From Saprospiraceae bacterium (GTDB taxonomy: Bacteria > Bacteroidota > Bacteroidia > Chitinophagales > Saprospiraceae): DNA of 64,000 nt. Below the pieces are notes generated by a model. It was not told where the DNA came from. It worked only from the letters and a program-made list of their open reading frames with translations, and did no database searches. Shown in pieces: positions 19,473-27,765 of this stretch (position 1 is the stretch's first letter; the number at the start of each line of letters is the position of its first letter). The position numbers were made by a program, and so were the translations under genes. The stretch is from the NCBI GenBank assembly GCA_021738725.1, contig JAIPBE010000002.1, forward strand, positions 62,001-126,000, written 5' to 3'.

Positions 19473-19850
19473 TTACTTAATCTCGATAGAAGCGCCTGCT
19501 TCTTCCAAAGCCTTCTTCAATGATTCGGCTTCTTCTTTGGATACACCAGACTTAATTACGCCTGGGGCACCATCGACGAGATCCTTGGCTTCTTTCAGTC
19601 CGAGGCCGGTGATCGTTTTAACTTCTTTTACGACTTGCAGTTTTGCTGCACCCGCGCTAGAAAGGATAACATCGAATTCGGTCTGCTCAGCTACGGCGTC
19701 TCCCGCTGCTGCTGCTGGACCTGCGGCAACGGCTACTGCTGCTGCTGCTGGTTCGATACCATACTCATCTTTCAAGATGGATGCAAGTTCGTTAACCTCT
19801 TTTACTGTAAGGTTAACCAATGATTCTGCAAGGCCTTTCAAATCTGCCAT
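19473..19850 (-). CDS. rplL: 50S ribosomal protein L7/L12
   Basis: 125 residues, standard length. The N-terminal dimerisation domain ([22 protein letters not shown]) is followed by an Ala-rich hinge (about 37-53) and the C-terminal factor-binding domain, ending [21 protein letters not shown] with the [16 protein letters not shown] motif that contacts elongation factors. It forms the multi-copy stalk together with L10. It lies 85 bases after rplJ. Confidence 0.98.
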   Translation of the reverse strand: MADLKGLAESLVNLTVKEVNELASILKDEYGIEPAAAAVAVAAGPAAAAGDAVAEQTEFDVILSSAGAAKLQVVKEVKTITGLGLKEAKDLVDGAPGVIKSGVSKEEAESLKKALEEAGASIEIK

Positions 19851-19935
19851 GTTGCTTGTTTTTTCAATTATGATTTAATGCGGTCTCAAATGAGCGCAAG
19901 CTTGGAAGCCATACCTGTGGTTCGCTACCTGAAAA

Positions 19936-20463
19936 TCAGGCAGCACGTTCTTCGAGTGCCTTGACCAAGCCAGCGATGGTAGAACCACCTGACTTGAGGG
20001 CACTGATAACGTTTTTCGCTGGAGACTGAAGCAGACCGATGATTTCGCCAAGCAACTCTTCTTTCGATTTGAGTTTGCTCAACACCTCTAACTGGTCGTC
20101 GCCAAGGAAGATCGCCGTTTCGATATAGGCGGCCTTCAATGACGGCTTCTTGCCATCCTTGCGATAATCCTTCAACACTTTTGCCGGCAGATTGGCCGTA
20201 TCGGTGAAGAGGATAGCAGTCGTTCCTTTCAGAGCATCGAACACAGCTGCATAGTTGCGTTCCTCCGGGAAGGATTCCATGGCTTTCTTCGCCAGGGTAT
20301 TTTTGACCACTTTGATCTCGATCCCTTTTTCATAACAAATGCGACGCAAGGCAGTAATCTGCTTTACGGACATAGCCGATGTATCGGCCAGATAGAAAAA
20401 AGAATTTTCTTCGAGTTTATTTTTGAGTTGCTCTATTGCAAGCGTCTTCTGTTCGCGATTCAT
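19936..20463 (-). CDS. rplJ: 50S ribosomal protein L10
   Basis: 175 residues starting MNREQKTLAIEQLKNKL, with the L10 core (FYLADTSAMSVKQITALRR, KVVKNTLAKKAM) and a C-terminal helix that binds L12 dimers. It anchors the stalk to 23S rRNA. The gap to rplA is only 26 bases, so any autoregulatory L10 leader of the E. coli type would have to overlap the end of rplA; I cannot identify one. Confidence 0.97.
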   Translation of the reverse strand: MNREQKTLAIEQLKNKLEENSFFYLADTSAMSVKQITALRRICYEKGIEIKVVKNTLAKKAMESFPEERNYAAVFDALKGTTAILFTDTANLPAKVLKDYRKDGKKPSLKAAYIETAIFLGDDQLEVLSKLKSKEELLGEIIGLLQSPAKNVISALKSGGSTIAGLVKALEERAA

Positions 20464-20489
20464 GATCGTGTATTTTTAACGATGAACAC

Positions 20490-21185
20490 TTATTGCTTGA
20501 TCGCCCTTGGATCAATCTTGATTCCAGGACTCATCGTACTGGCCACTGTCACCGATTTGATATAGGTTCCTTTCGCTGTGGAAGGCTTCATTTTGACCAG
20601 AGTATTCAGAAATTCAGTGGCATTCCCTACCAGCTGGTCCGATGTGAAGGACACCCGACCCACAGTTGAATGAATGATTCCGAATTTATCGACCCGGAAG
20701 GAGATCTTACCGGCCTTTACTTCTGCAATGGCACTACTGACATCCATCGTCACTGTTCCCGTCTTCGGGTTTGGCATCAAACCACGGGGACCCAGAATTC
20801 GTCCAATTTTACCGAGCTGTGCCATCACCGTAGGCATGGCAACGATCACATCGATATCAGTCCAACCATCGGCGATCTTCTGGATATATTCGTCCAGACC
20901 TACATGATCAGCGCCAGCAGCCTTTGCTTCTTCCTCCTTATCCGGAGTGACCAAAGCCAGAACCCGCTTCGTTTTACCTGTGCCGTGGGGCAGTGAAACC
21001 GTTCCCCGCAAAGCCTGATCCGCTTTCCGAGGGTCGACGCCTAGACGTACATGTACGTCTACTGAAGCGTCAAATTTGGTCGTGTTCACCTCTTTAACGA
21101 GGGTCAGTGCCTCCTCGAGGGAGTACAACTTTGTGGCATCTACTTTTGCCTCCGCGACCTTTCTTTTTTTCGAAATCTTGGCCAT
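20490..21185 (-). CDS. rplA: 50S ribosomal protein L1
   Basis: 231 residues. The two-domain L1 fold is recognisable, with [34 protein letters not shown] in domain [19 protein letters not shown] in domain II, and a second domain I part ending in [17 protein letters not shown]1 shapes the mobile stalk that releases tRNA from the E site and in many bacteria represses its own operon by binding the messenger. It follows rplK by 68 bases. Confidence 0.98.
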   Translation of the reverse strand: MAKISKKRKVAEAKVDATKLYSLEEALTLVKEVNTTKFDASVDVHVRLGVDPRKADQALRGTVSLPHGTGKTKRVLALVTPDKEEEAKAAGADHVGLDEYIQKIADGWTDIDVIVAMPTVMAQLGKIGRILGPRGLMPNPKTGTVTMDVSSAIAEVKAGKISFRVDKFGIIHSTVGRVSFTSDQLVGNATEFLNTLVKMKPSTAKGTYIKSVTVASTMSPGIKIDPRAIKQ

Positions 21186-21253
21186 TATTCAACGATTTAG
21201 GTGATAGCGTATCGGTATGGTGGCCGATACTCCCTGTGATTAATATTTCCTGA

Positions 21254-21697
21254 TTACTTGCCCCAGGGCGGTGTTCCACTGACAGTGAAACCCATAGAGC
21301 GAGCAGTGCCGGCGATCATTTTCATCGCAGATTCAATGGTGAACGCATTGAGGTCGACCATCTTGTCTTCCGCAATCGCCTTTACCTGATCCCAGGTGAC
21401 CGCCGCGACCTTCTGACGGTTGGGCTCGGGAGACCCCTTGCTCACCTTGGACGCTTCGATCAACTGCACGGCAGCTGGTGGTGTCTTGATGATGTAATCA
21501 AAGGACTTGTCCTTATACACGGAGATCACCACTGGCAATACCTTTCCCATACGATCCTGGGTATCGGCATTGAAGCGCTTGCAAAACTCCATGATGTTCA
21601 CACCTTTGGCACCAAGAGCAGGTCCAACAGGTGGCGCTGGATTCGCTTGACCACCCTTAACCTGCATCTTAATGAATACTTCGATTTCCTTTGCCAT
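21254..21697 (-). CDS. rplK: 50S ribosomal protein L11
   Basis: 147 residues beginning [43 protein letters not shown], the Pro-rich N-terminal domain that docks elongation factors and, in other bacteria, thiostrepton. The C-terminal rRNA-binding domain ends [12 protein letters not shown]. Full length and unmodified. It follows nusG by 14 bases. Confidence 0.98.
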   Translation of the reverse strand: MAKEIEVFIKMQVKGGQANPAPPVGPALGAKGVNIMEFCKRFNADTQDRMGKVLPVVISVYKDKSFDYIIKTPPAAVQLIEASKVSKGSPEPNRQKVAAVTWDQVKAIAEDKMVDLNAFTIESAMKMIAGTARSMGFTVSGTPPWGK

Positions 21698-21711
21698 CGT
21701 ATTGGCGTATT

Positions 21712-22260
21712 TTAAGCTTGTTTCTCAACCTGGAGGAAGTTCAATTCCACTTCCGTACCCCGGCCAAAAATTTTAACAATCACTTTCAGTTTCTTTTTCT
21801 CTTCATTCACTTCCTGAATGTCACCGACAAATTCGTTAAAGGGCCCGTCAATGATCTTGATGGTCTCTCCAACCAGGAAGGGTTCGATCATGGCCTCCTG
21901 CATTTCCTGAGATTCATCCACCTTGCCCAACAGTCGATTGGCTTCAGACTGTTGCATGGGAATCGGCTCATTCTTGCCCAGAAAGTGGATCACATTCGGA
22001 ATGTTGGCGATCGTCGAGACGACCTCTCCTGAAAGTCTGGCCGGATCCGCTTCGATCAGAATATAGCCCGGAAGAATATTCCGTTCCATGATGACCTTCT
22101 TTCCATTACGGATCTTATAGACCTTCTCTGAGGGTACCAAAACGGATGTGATGATATCCTGCCAACCACTTCTCTGCACTTCAAAGTCGATCCTCTCTTG
22201 GATCTTCTTCTCTTTACCACTAATTACTCTGAGTGAGTACCACTTATTTTCTTCTGCCAT
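21712..22260 (-). CDS. nusG: Transcription termination/antitermination protein NusG
   Basis: 182 residues: an NGN domain ([23 protein letters not shown] and [11 protein letters not shown]) that binds the polymerase clamp, and a C-terminal KOW domain ([48 protein letters not shown]) that couples to Rho or ribosomal protein S10. The start is the ATG at 22258-22260 ([10 protein letters not shown]); an upstream TTG would add four residues without support. It lies 16 bases after secE in the usual secE-nusG pair. Confidence 0.97.
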   Translation of the reverse strand: MAEENKWYSLRVISGKEKKIQERIDFEVQRSGWQDIITSVLVPSEKVYKIRNGKKVIMERNILPGYILIEADPARLSGEVVSTIANIPNVIHFLGKNEPIPMQQSEANRLLGKVDESQEMQEAMIEPFLVGETIKIIDGPFNEFVGDIQEVNEEKKKLKVIVKIFGRGTEVELNFLQVEKQA

Positions 22261-22276
22261 ATCGGGGGGCAATGAT

Positions 22277-22465
22277 TTATATACCGTAGATCATATGTGT
22301 TCCTTGTGTGGAAATTGTATCCATCACAAACACCACAAGCGCGATCAGCAATGAAGCAATAAGCACCACTACGGTTGAACTCGTCAGGTTTGGCCAAGTA
22401 GGCCAGGTCACCTTGTGCATGAGCTCATTGTAGCTTTCCGTCAGATACAACCGAATCTTATCCAT
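22277..22465 (-). CDS. secE: Preprotein translocase subunit SecE
   Basis: 62 residues with an amphipathic N-terminal helix (IRLYLTESYNELMHKVTWPTWPNL) and one membrane segment (about 30-52, STVVVLIASLLIALVVFVMD). This is the minimal, single-helix SecE form. It stabilises SecY in the inner membrane. It begins the secE-nusG-rpl-rpo block. Confidence 0.95.
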   Translation of the reverse strand: MDKIRLYLTESYNELMHKVTWPTWPNLTSSTVVVLIASLLIALVVFVMDTISTQGTHMIYGI

Positions 22466-22578
22466 TGTTCGCTTTCTTTTACATTCCTTTCGATCGTCGC
22501 CTTCGCATACGTTCGTCCAGAATCGGTTCAGAAATCAGATCCAAAACGGTTTTGGTCAGATCAGATTCCTCTGGGTTC

Positions 22579-22597
22579 AAAAACCTGGTCTCCAGGT
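22579..22597 (-). terminator. Weak terminator after tRNA-Trp
   Basis: A 6 bp stem (22583-22588 with 22592-22597) with a 3-base loop, followed by TTTTT on the minus strand, 12 bases past the tRNA-Trp 3' end. Some read-through into secE is likely. A separate short palindrome (CCAAAACGGTTTTGG) at 22541-22555 also lies in this spacer. Confidence 0.5.
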
Positions 22598-22608
22598 CTC
22601 TGATTTTG

Positions 22609-22681
22609 CAGGGGAGACAGGAATCGAACCCGCAGCCTACGGTTTTGGAGACCGTCGCTCTACCAATTGAGCTACTCCCCT
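22609..22681 (-). tRNA. tRNA-Trp (anticodon CCA)
   Basis: 73 nt with a perfect acceptor stem AGGGGAG/CTCCCCT, discriminator G, anticodon loop CTCCAAA and T loop GGTTCGATTCC. CCA is not encoded. The tuf-tRNA-Trp-secE order is conserved in many bacterial phyla. Confidence 0.97.
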
Positions 22682-22691
22682 TTTCAGAAAC

Positions 22692-22732
22692 GTGAAAAAT
22701 TAAGCACCCCTGGAGAGATGCTTAATTTTCAC
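22692..22732 (-). terminator. Terminator of tuf
   Basis: A long stem (22692-22706 with 22719-22732, one bulged base) with a 12-base loop. The stem is AT-rich at its base and supplies the T run. It lies 26 bases after the tuf stop and just before tRNA-Trp, so it may also separate tuf messenger from the downstream tRNA. Confidence 0.75.
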
Positions 22733-22757
22733 ATTTCTTTGCGAGATCCACAAAGGA

Positions 22758-23954
22758 TCAGGCTATAATCTCGGTCACCTGGCCAGCACCTACTGTACGA
22801 CCACCTTCACGAATAGCGAAGCGAAGACCTTTTTCCATAGCAATGGTGCTCAGGAGTTTGACCTCTAAAGTCACATTATCACCTGGCATGACCATCTCTA
22901 TACCACCTGGCAGGGTTACATCACCCGTTACGTCCGTTGTACGGAAGTAAAACTGTGGGCGATATCCGTTGAAGAATGGTGTGTGACGACCACCTTCATC
23001 TTTGCCTAGGACATATACCTCGCACTTAAAGTGCTTATGTGGCTTTACAGTCCCTGGCTTGCAGATTACCTGGCCACGGCTGATTGCTTCTTTTTCAATA
23101 CCCCGCAGGAGGATACCAGCGTTGTCACCAGCCTCTCCACGTGTCAGGAGCTTGCGGAACATTTCCACACCTGTAACTACAGATGTCAGCGGCTTTTGAT
23201 CATCTGCCATCATACCGACGATCTCCACAGGGTTACCCACTTCGATCACACCACGTTCGATACGACCTGTAGCAACTGTTCCACGACCGGTGATCGAGAA
23301 TACATCCTCGATCGGCATCAGGAAAGGTTGATCTACCAGACGTACTGGCTCGGCGATATCACTGTCGCAAGCCGCCATCAGGTCGCGAATAGCCTGAACA
23401 GCTGTCGCTTCACCTTCCAACGCTTTCAAAGCAGAACCTTTGATGATTGACGCATTGTCACCATCAAACTTATACTGGCTCAGCAGTTCGCGAACTTCCA
23501 TTTCTACCAACTCCAACATCTCTTCATCTTCAACAAGGTCAACCTTGTTCATAAAGACAACGATGTTTGGAACACCTACCTGACGCGCCAGCAAAATGTG
23601 CTCACGTGTTTGAGGCATTGGTCCGTCTGTAGCCGCGACAACCAAGATCGCACCGTCCATCTGAGCAGCCCCTGTGACCATGTTCTTCACGTAATCCGCG
23701 TGACCCGGACAATCCACGTGAGCATAGTGACGATTCACCGTCTGATACTCTACGTGTGCTGTGTTAATCGTAATACCGCGCTCTTTTTCCTCAGGAGCAG
23801 CATCGATTGAGTCATAACTCGCCTTCTCAGCCAGTCCGTCTCCGGCTAGTACTGTTGTGATGGCAGCGGTCAATGTGGTCTTCCCGTGGTCAACGTGACC
23901 AATGGTCCCGATATTCAAGTGCGGCTTAGTTCTTTCAAACGTTGCTTTAGCCAT
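22758..23954 (-). CDS. tuf: Elongation factor Tu
   Basis: 398 residues. The GTPase motifs are [10 protein letters not shown] (about 19-28), [12 protein letters not shown] (about 81) and NKVD (about 136); domains 2 and 3 follow, ending [26 protein letters not shown]. It delivers aminoacyl-tRNA to the ribosome. It lies between a tRNA-Thr/Tyr/Gly/Thr cluster and tRNA-Trp, matching the E. coli tufB neighbourhood gene for gene. Confidence 0.99.
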   Translation of the reverse strand: MAKATFERTKPHLNIGTIGHVDHGKTTLTAAITTVLAGDGLAEKASYDSIDAAPEEKERGITINTAHVEYQTVNRHYAHVDCPGHADYVKNMVTGAAQMDGAILVVAATDGPMPQTREHILLARQVGVPNIVVFMNKVDLVEDEEMLELVEMEVRELLSQYKFDGDNASIIKGSALKALEGEATAVQAIRDLMAACDSDIAEPVRLVDQPFLMPIEDVFSITGRGTVATGRIERGVIEVGNPVEIVGMMADDQKPLTSVVTGVEMFRKLLTRGEAGDNAGILLRGIEKEAISRGQVICKPGTVKPHKHFKCEVYVLGKDEGGRHTPFFNGYRPQFYFRTTDVTGDVTLPGGIEMVMPGDNVTLEVKLLSTIAMEKGLRFAIREGGRTVGAGQVTEIIA

Positions 23955-24002
23955 TTTTTTGGGTTTTAACAGATTTTAAAAATGCGATCATCAGTTATTT
24001 AG

Positions 24003-24074
<72 letters not shown>

Positions 24075-24232
24075 TGAAAATCAAGTTCTTCTTCAACTCC
24101 ATACGGTGTGAAAAAGGATTTGTTTCTTCACCAATGTCCTCTTCTCGGAGGTCCAATTGCGTGTTGCCGGTTAGCCGGTACATCCCAATTGATGTGGTGA
24201 CGAAGCCTCTTCTCTTTTGAAAAGGACAATTG

Positions 24233-24305
24233 AGCGGGTGATGAGACTCGAACCCACGACCCTCAGCTTGGAAGGCTGATGCTCTACCAACTGAGCTACA
24301 CCCGC
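24233..24305 (-). tRNA. tRNA-Gly (anticodon TCC)
   Basis: 73 nt with perfect acceptor stem GCGGGTG/CACCCGC, anticodon loop CTTCCAA and T loop GGTTCGAGTC. CCA not encoded. A 158-base spacer separates it from tRNA-Thr(GGT); the spacer holds only short hairpins. Confidence 0.96.
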
Positions 24306-24370
24306 CTATATGTTCTCCCCATTTTCTTCCAGAACGATCCAACGTTCTTTTTCGAAAACCGGGACAACCA

Positions 24371-24401
24371 CTTTGCCTTATTTTGGAAAAACAAGGCAAA
24401 G
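24371..24401 (-). other. Hairpin between tRNA-Tyr and tRNA-Gly
   Basis: A perfect 9 bp stem (24371-24379 with 24393-24401) with a 13-base loop, directly downstream of the tRNA-Tyr 3' end. It is a likely processing or pausing signal in the tRNA precursor rather than a full terminator. Confidence 0.5.
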
Positions 24402-24405
24402 CTTG

Positions 24406-24488
24406 TGGGGGCGGTTGGATTCGAACCAACTCAGCCAAAGGCACCAGATTTACAGTCTGGCCCGGCTCTCCAACTCCGGCGCGCCCCC
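24406..24488 (-). tRNA. tRNA-Tyr (anticodon GTA)
   Basis: 83 nt with a long variable arm (class II). Acceptor GGGGGCG/CGCCCCC is perfect, discriminator A, anticodon loop CTGTAAA. CCA not encoded. Confidence 0.96.
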
Positions 24489-24580
24489 TGTTATACCTTG
24501 AAAAATCAGGCTTCAAGCAATAGAGCGAACAATACCGTCCCTCTCCATTCTACCCCCAAAACGTTTCAATCTGCTGGTGG

Positions 24581-24653
24581 AGCCAGCAGAGGGACTTGAA
24601 CCCCCGACCCGCTGATTACAAATCAACTGCTCTACCAACTGAGCTATGCCGGC
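24581..24653 (-). tRNA. tRNA-Thr (anticodon TGT)
   Basis: 73 nt. Acceptor GCCGGCA/TGCTGGC with one G-T pair, anticodon loop TTTGTAA, discriminator T. First tRNA of the Thr-Tyr-Gly-Thr cluster. CCA not encoded. Confidence 0.95.
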
Positions 24654-24820
24654 TGATCACTCTACTAGCAGATTTCGTTCTTTTCAGCTGTAAAATCCAT
24701 CAGGTCCACTCCACAATATGTGAAATATCAGCAGGATCTTATTCAGCCTAAAACCTGTTTTCTAAGGCTATTTTCCAGTAATTCAATGACTTAATGAACT
24801 CTTTCCTTTGAAAGCGCTTG

Positions 24821-24828
24821 CAAAGATA
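24821..24828 (-). promoter_or_regulatory. Candidate -7 element for the tRNA-tuf operon
   Basis: Reads TATCTTTG on the minus strand, with TTTT in place of TTTG 19 bp upstream. It would give a leader of about 160 bases before tRNA-Thr(TGT). No other candidate was seen in the 262-base gap 24654-24915. Confidence 0.45.
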
Positions 24829-24875
24829 CACCTTTCTATATGATGAGAAAAGATTTGCCTGAAAATTTATACATG

Positions 24876-24906
24876 GAAAAGGGCTGGTTTTTTCTCACCA
24901 GCCCTT
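24876..24906 (-). terminator. Terminator after hpf
   Basis: An 8 bp GC-rich stem (24881-24888 with 24897-24904), extended by A-T pairs, with a run of T residues on the minus-strand side, 9 bases past the hpf stop. Confidence 0.8.
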
Positions 24907-24915
24907 CAATTGCCA

Positions 24916-25248
24916 TTATGCCGTAGCTGAACGCCGTTGCCGGACATTCCCCCGACGCTCTTTGAAGCGGATAATCTGTCGCCGCAAGGTAGTTGTCGAC
25001 TTCTCAACAGCTGTCTCAAATGTCTTGGCTGTCTGTTTGGTAAACAGGTTCGCCCCTGGAATATGCAACTTCACTTCCGCCACCTTATCCCGGACCTGGC
25101 CCGAATTCTCCAGACGAAGAATGACTTCCGCTCCCTGGACATTCCCATTCAAACTATCCAGCTTGGATAGTTTCTTTTCTATAAAATCAATCAACTTTTG
25201 ATCAGCTGTAAAGTGTACTGATTGGATCTTCACATTCATATTATCCAT
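24916..25248 (-). CDS. hpf: Ribosome hibernation promoting factor (short form)
   Basis: 110 residues with the beta-alpha-beta-beta-beta-alpha YfiA/HPF fold: NVKIQSVHFTADQKLIDFIEKKLSKLDSL, then EVKLHIPGANLFTKQTAKTFETAVEKSTTTLRRQI. It lacks the C-terminal dimerisation domain of long HPF, so it is of the short type that binds the 30S decoding site in stationary phase. Two ATGs are possible (25248 and 25239); the first overlaps the xerC stop, so the genes are coupled. Confidence 0.92.
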   Translation of the reverse strand: MDNMNVKIQSVHFTADQKLIDFIEKKLSKLDSLNGNVQGAEVILRLENSGQVRDKVAEVKLHIPGANLFTKQTAKTFETAVEKSTTTLRRQIIRFKERRGNVRQRRSATA

Positions 25249-26173
25249 TTTTTTTTATGAAAGATGGCTCACCCACCGGACGTTTCTGCCCTCGTGGATG
25301 CGCTTGTAGATATGTTTTCTTCAAATGCGCGATCTGTGTATGGGTATACACCTGTGTAGAAGCAAGTGAACGATGACCCAACAATGATCGGATGGACTGC
25401 AGATCCGCTCCAGATTCAGCCAGGTGGGTAGCAAAAGTATGACGCAAAATATGCGGACTCCTCCGTTCCAATTGGCCGACCGACATCAAATAGGTCCGTA
25501 CAATTCCGTACAAAGACCTTACCGATAATGGTGTTCCCTTTGTCGTCAGTAAAAACGAATCTTCGCTCGATTCCAGTATATGATCCTCCCGTTTCTTCAT
25601 ATAATATCGAAGCATATCACTCAATCCCTGTCCAATAGGTATGATCCGTTCTTTTCCCCGCTTTCCCATAACTCGGATCTGACCTTGTGTTAAATCGATA
25701 CGCGACGAATCGAGGCCCAATAACTCTGAACGTCGCAGACCTGTCTCATACAGCAGGTGGAGGATCAACCTGTCCCGGACATCGACGTATGAATCACCCT
25801 GGGGGAGTTGATCGAAGAACTGTTCCATCGACGATGATGGAATAAATGTGGGAATCCGGGTCTTCTTGCGGGGTAACGATACCCCGATGACCGGATTGGC
25901 CTCCAATCCATGACGTCTTTGCAGAAACTTGTAAAACGCCTTGATAGAGGACATCTTACGTCGAATCGTTGAAGACTGACAATTGGCCTCCATGAGGGTC
26001 ACTGCCCAGGAACGGATCATCACAGGCTTGACAGCCTCCGGGCGGTCAATGCCATACTGATCAAGCAAATAGGAAAAACACTGCTCGATATCCTGATGAT
26101 AGGCCGTAACCGTGTGAGGGGATCTGCGCTTCTCCAGTTCCAGATAGGCTCTGAAACTCTTCAATTCCATCAT
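25241..26173 (-). CDS. xerC: Tyrosine recombinase XerC/XerD family
   Basis: 310 residues. The N-terminal SAM-like core-binding domain (FRAYLELEKRRSPHTVTAYHQDIEQCFSYL) precedes the catalytic domain with the full tyrosine-recombinase set: Arg in ETGLRRSELL, HILRHTFATHL (HxxR), LGHRSLASTQVYTH with the nucleophilic Tyr. It is a chromosomal XerC-type enzyme that resolves dimers at dif, not an integron or phage integrase: it sits among housekeeping genes with no att repeats. The frame is open to 26191, but the ATG at 26171-26173 gives the family-like start MMELKSF. Confidence 0.9.
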   Translation of the reverse strand: MMELKSFRAYLELEKRRSPHTVTAYHQDIEQCFSYLLDQYGIDRPEAVKPVMIRSWAVTLMEANCQSSTIRRKMSSIKAFYKFLQRRHGLEANPVIGVSLPRKKTRIPTFIPSSSMEQFFDQLPQGDSYVDVRDRLILHLLYETGLRRSELLGLDSSRIDLTQGQIRVMGKRGKERIIPIGQGLSDMLRYYMKKREDHILESSEDSFLLTTKGTPLSVRSLYGIVRTYLMSVGQLERRSPHILRHTFATHLAESGADLQSIRSLLGHRSLASTQVYTHTQIAHLKKTYLQAHPRGQKRPVGEPSFIKKNG

Positions 26174-26235
26174 CGGCGGTCTGTACAACAATGTTCAACG
26201 CCAAGATAAGAGAATTGGAAGAAAGAGGAAATTGA

Positions 26236-26421
26236 TCAGTGCCCGTATGTCCGTTGTCTGTATTCGGCCTTCAAAAAGTTGTAACGCTTCTTAATCGATG
26301 GCTTGGTGTAATGCTTGCGCTCGCGCAGTTCCTTGAGGATACCTGCTCGGTCTACTTTGCGCTTATAATTCTTTAAAGCGCGGTCGATCGATTCCGAATC
26401 CTTAACTTCGATGATCAACAT
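26236..26421 (-). CDS. rpsU: 30S ribosomal protein S21
   Basis: 61 residues, MLIIEVKDSESIDRALKNYKRKVDRAGILKELRERKHYTKPSIKKR, a standard S21. The open frame continues far upstream to 26553 but that part overlaps the divergent gene and the promoter at 26443-26473, so the ATG at 26419-26421 is the start. In Bacteroidota S21 is linked to recognition of the 3' end of 16S rRNA. It is followed after 62 bases by xerC. Confidence 0.96.
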   Translation of the reverse strand: MLIIEVKDSESIDRALKNYKRKVDRAGILKELRERKHYTKPSIKKRYNFLKAEYRQRTYGH

Positions 26422-26442
26422 GGGTATTTGCGATTTTGCGCG

Positions 26443-26473
26443 CAAAAATATATTCTTCCCCCTGATTTTCCAA
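26443..26473 (-). promoter_or_regulatory. Bacteroidota-type promoter of rpsU
   Basis: On the minus strand: TTG (26473-26471), 20 bp spacer, TATTTTTG (26450-26443), 21 bases before the rpsU ATG. The -33 element touches the start region of the divergent TonB-C gene (26478), so the two genes share a very tight control region. Confidence 0.75.
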
Positions 26474-26477
26474 CAGT

Positions 26478-26921
26478 ATGAAAAAAGAAGTAAAAGGATC
26501 TGCCATCCTGAAAAAACCAGAATACCCGGGAGGGATAAAAGCGTTGAAAGCATTTATCAGCAAACACCTCCAATATCCGGAGGAGGCCCTCAAAGAAAAG
26601 ATAGAAGGGACTGTCCATATTCGGTATGGCATCGACCACACTGGCATGGTGACCGACATTAAGGTCATCAAAGGATTGGGCGGTGGATGCAGCGAAGAAG
26701 CCATCCGTCTGGTCGGTATGCTGCGTTTTCATCTTGAACGAACCCGAGGTGTCAGAGTACTCTTTCACAAGAAGATTCAGATCCATTTCAGGCTCCCACC
26801 ACCACAAGAGGTAAAGTCATCTCCCTCTATCGGGTATACCATCACACCTTCTGTTAAAAAGGCCGTTCCGACAACCACCTCCAAAAAGAGCTATACCATC
26901 ACAATCACCTATTCCTCCTGA
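26478..26921 (+). CDS. TonB C-terminal domain protein lacking a membrane anchor
   Basis: 147 residues. Residues about 14-110 form a TonB C-terminal domain: PEYPGGIKALKAFISKHLQYPEEALKEKIEGTVHIRYGIDHTGMVTDIKVIKGLGGGCSEEAIRLV. Genuine TonB proteins have an N-terminal membrane helix and a Pro-rich periplasmic spacer; here the domain starts almost at residue 1 and there is no signal peptide or helix. The C-terminal tail from 115 contains two YTIT repeats and is Ser/Thr/Lys-rich. It is therefore unlikely to be a working energy transducer; the role is unknown. It is divergent from rpsU. Confidence 0.8.
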   Translation: MKKEVKGSAILKKPEYPGGIKALKAFISKHLQYPEEALKEKIEGTVHIRYGIDHTGMVTDIKVIKGLGGGCSEEAIRLVGMLRFHLERTRGVRVLFHKKIQIHFRLPPPQEVKSSPSIGYTITPSVKKAVPTTTSKKSYTITITYSS

Positions 26922-26943
26922 TTATCAGCTGAATATATTCAGT

Positions 26944-27678
26944 TCACGGTTCCAGAAGTCGACGATACATTCGGATGGTATTCGCCAGTCCGTAATATAA
27001 GGCGTCGCAGATCAGCGCGTGACCAATAGATACCTCCTGTAGATTGGGCAATCCCCGACGATAAAAGGACAGATTCACCAGATTGAGGTCATGACCTGCA
27101 TTCAACCCGACGCCCAAACGATATGCTTCGTTACTGCATTCCACATGTGGACGGATCGCCTTTTCGGGAGACCGTGAATACTCCTGAGCAAAGTGCCCCG
27201 TATACAATTCTACTCTGTCGGCACCTACGCGCATTGCCCCTTCCACCTGCGCCGGATCCGGATCAATAAAGAGAGAAACTCGAATGCCCTTCTCCTTCAA
27301 TTCAGCCACGACATCCACCAGAAAGCCGAGATGGCGATGTGTATCCCAGCCTCCATCAGATGTCAGGGCATCCGGTAAATCGGGTACCAGCGTGCACTGA
27401 TGGGGCGGGAAACGACAGACTTCGTCTAGAAAATGACGCGTCGGATTGCCTTCAATATTGAACTCTGTAGTTACAACATCCAACAAACCGGGGATATCTG
27501 AAAACCGGATATGTCGTTCATCCGGACGAGGGTGAACAGTGATCCCCTCCGCCCCGAAATCCTCACAATCGCGGGCAACCTGGAGCAAGTCCGGTAGATT
27601 TCCACCGCGTGCATTGCGGATCAATGCCACCTTATTGAGATTGACACTTAAGCGTGTCTTTCCAAGTGAAGTATCCAT
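26944..27678 (-). CDS. pdxJ: Pyridoxine 5'-phosphate synthase
   Basis: 244 residues with the PdxJ signature LSVNLNKVALIRNARGGNLPDLLQVARDCEDFGAEGITVHPRPDERHI and the later VSLFIDPDPAQVEGA and GLGLNAGHDLN-like GVGLNAGHDLN segment. It condenses 1-deoxyxylulose 5-phosphate with 3-amino-2-oxopropyl phosphate to make pyridoxine 5'-phosphate. The NLNK in place of the E. coli NIDH near residue 14 is the usual Bacteroidota form. Cytoplasmic TIM barrel. It stands alone and converges with the TonB-C gene. Confidence 0.96.
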   Translation of the reverse strand: MDTSLGKTRLSVNLNKVALIRNARGGNLPDLLQVARDCEDFGAEGITVHPRPDERHIRFSDIPGLLDVVTTEFNIEGNPTRHFLDEVCRFPPHQCTLVPDLPDALTSDGGWDTHRHLGFLVDVVAELKEKGIRVSLFIDPDPAQVEGAMRVGADRVELYTGHFAQEYSRSPEKAIRPHVECSNEAYRLGVGLNAGHDLNLVNLSFYRRGLPNLQEVSIGHALICDALYYGLANTIRMYRRLLEP

Positions 27679-27682
27679 CCGT

Positions 27683-27690
27683 CAAAGATA
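27683..27690 (-). promoter_or_regulatory. Candidate -7 element of pdxJ
   Basis: Reads TATCTTTG on the minus strand, 4 bases before the pdxJ ATG. No matching -33 element is seen. If used it would yield an almost leaderless messenger. Confidence 0.35.
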
Positions 27691-27736
27691 GGTTCTGTCC
27701 ACTGGACCCAGCCCCCTTTCGATGAATGGTTTTGTG

Positions 27737-27744
27737 TAGTTTTG
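27737..27744 (+). promoter_or_regulatory. Candidate -7 element of cdsA
   Basis: TAGTTTTG 21 bases before the TTG codon at 27766. It covers the alternative upstream TTG at 27742 and so favours the later start. Confidence 0.35.
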
Positions 27745-27765
27745 GGCGATTCAAATCAGAATATC

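Noticed and set aside
22541-22555. Palindrome CCAAAACGGTTTTGG near secE as an operator
   Set aside because: A short hairpin in the tRNA-Trp/secE spacer; probably part of RNA processing, with no promoter element close by.
24654-24915. Possible small RNA in the gap upstream of the tRNA cluster
   Set aside because: Only an hpf terminator and one candidate promoter element could be seen; no conserved RNA structure was recognisable.
25241-26173. Tyrosine recombinase as a marker of an integrative element
   Set aside because: It is XerC-like, flanked by rpsU and hpf, with no attachment-site repeats or cargo genes; it is the housekeeping enzyme.
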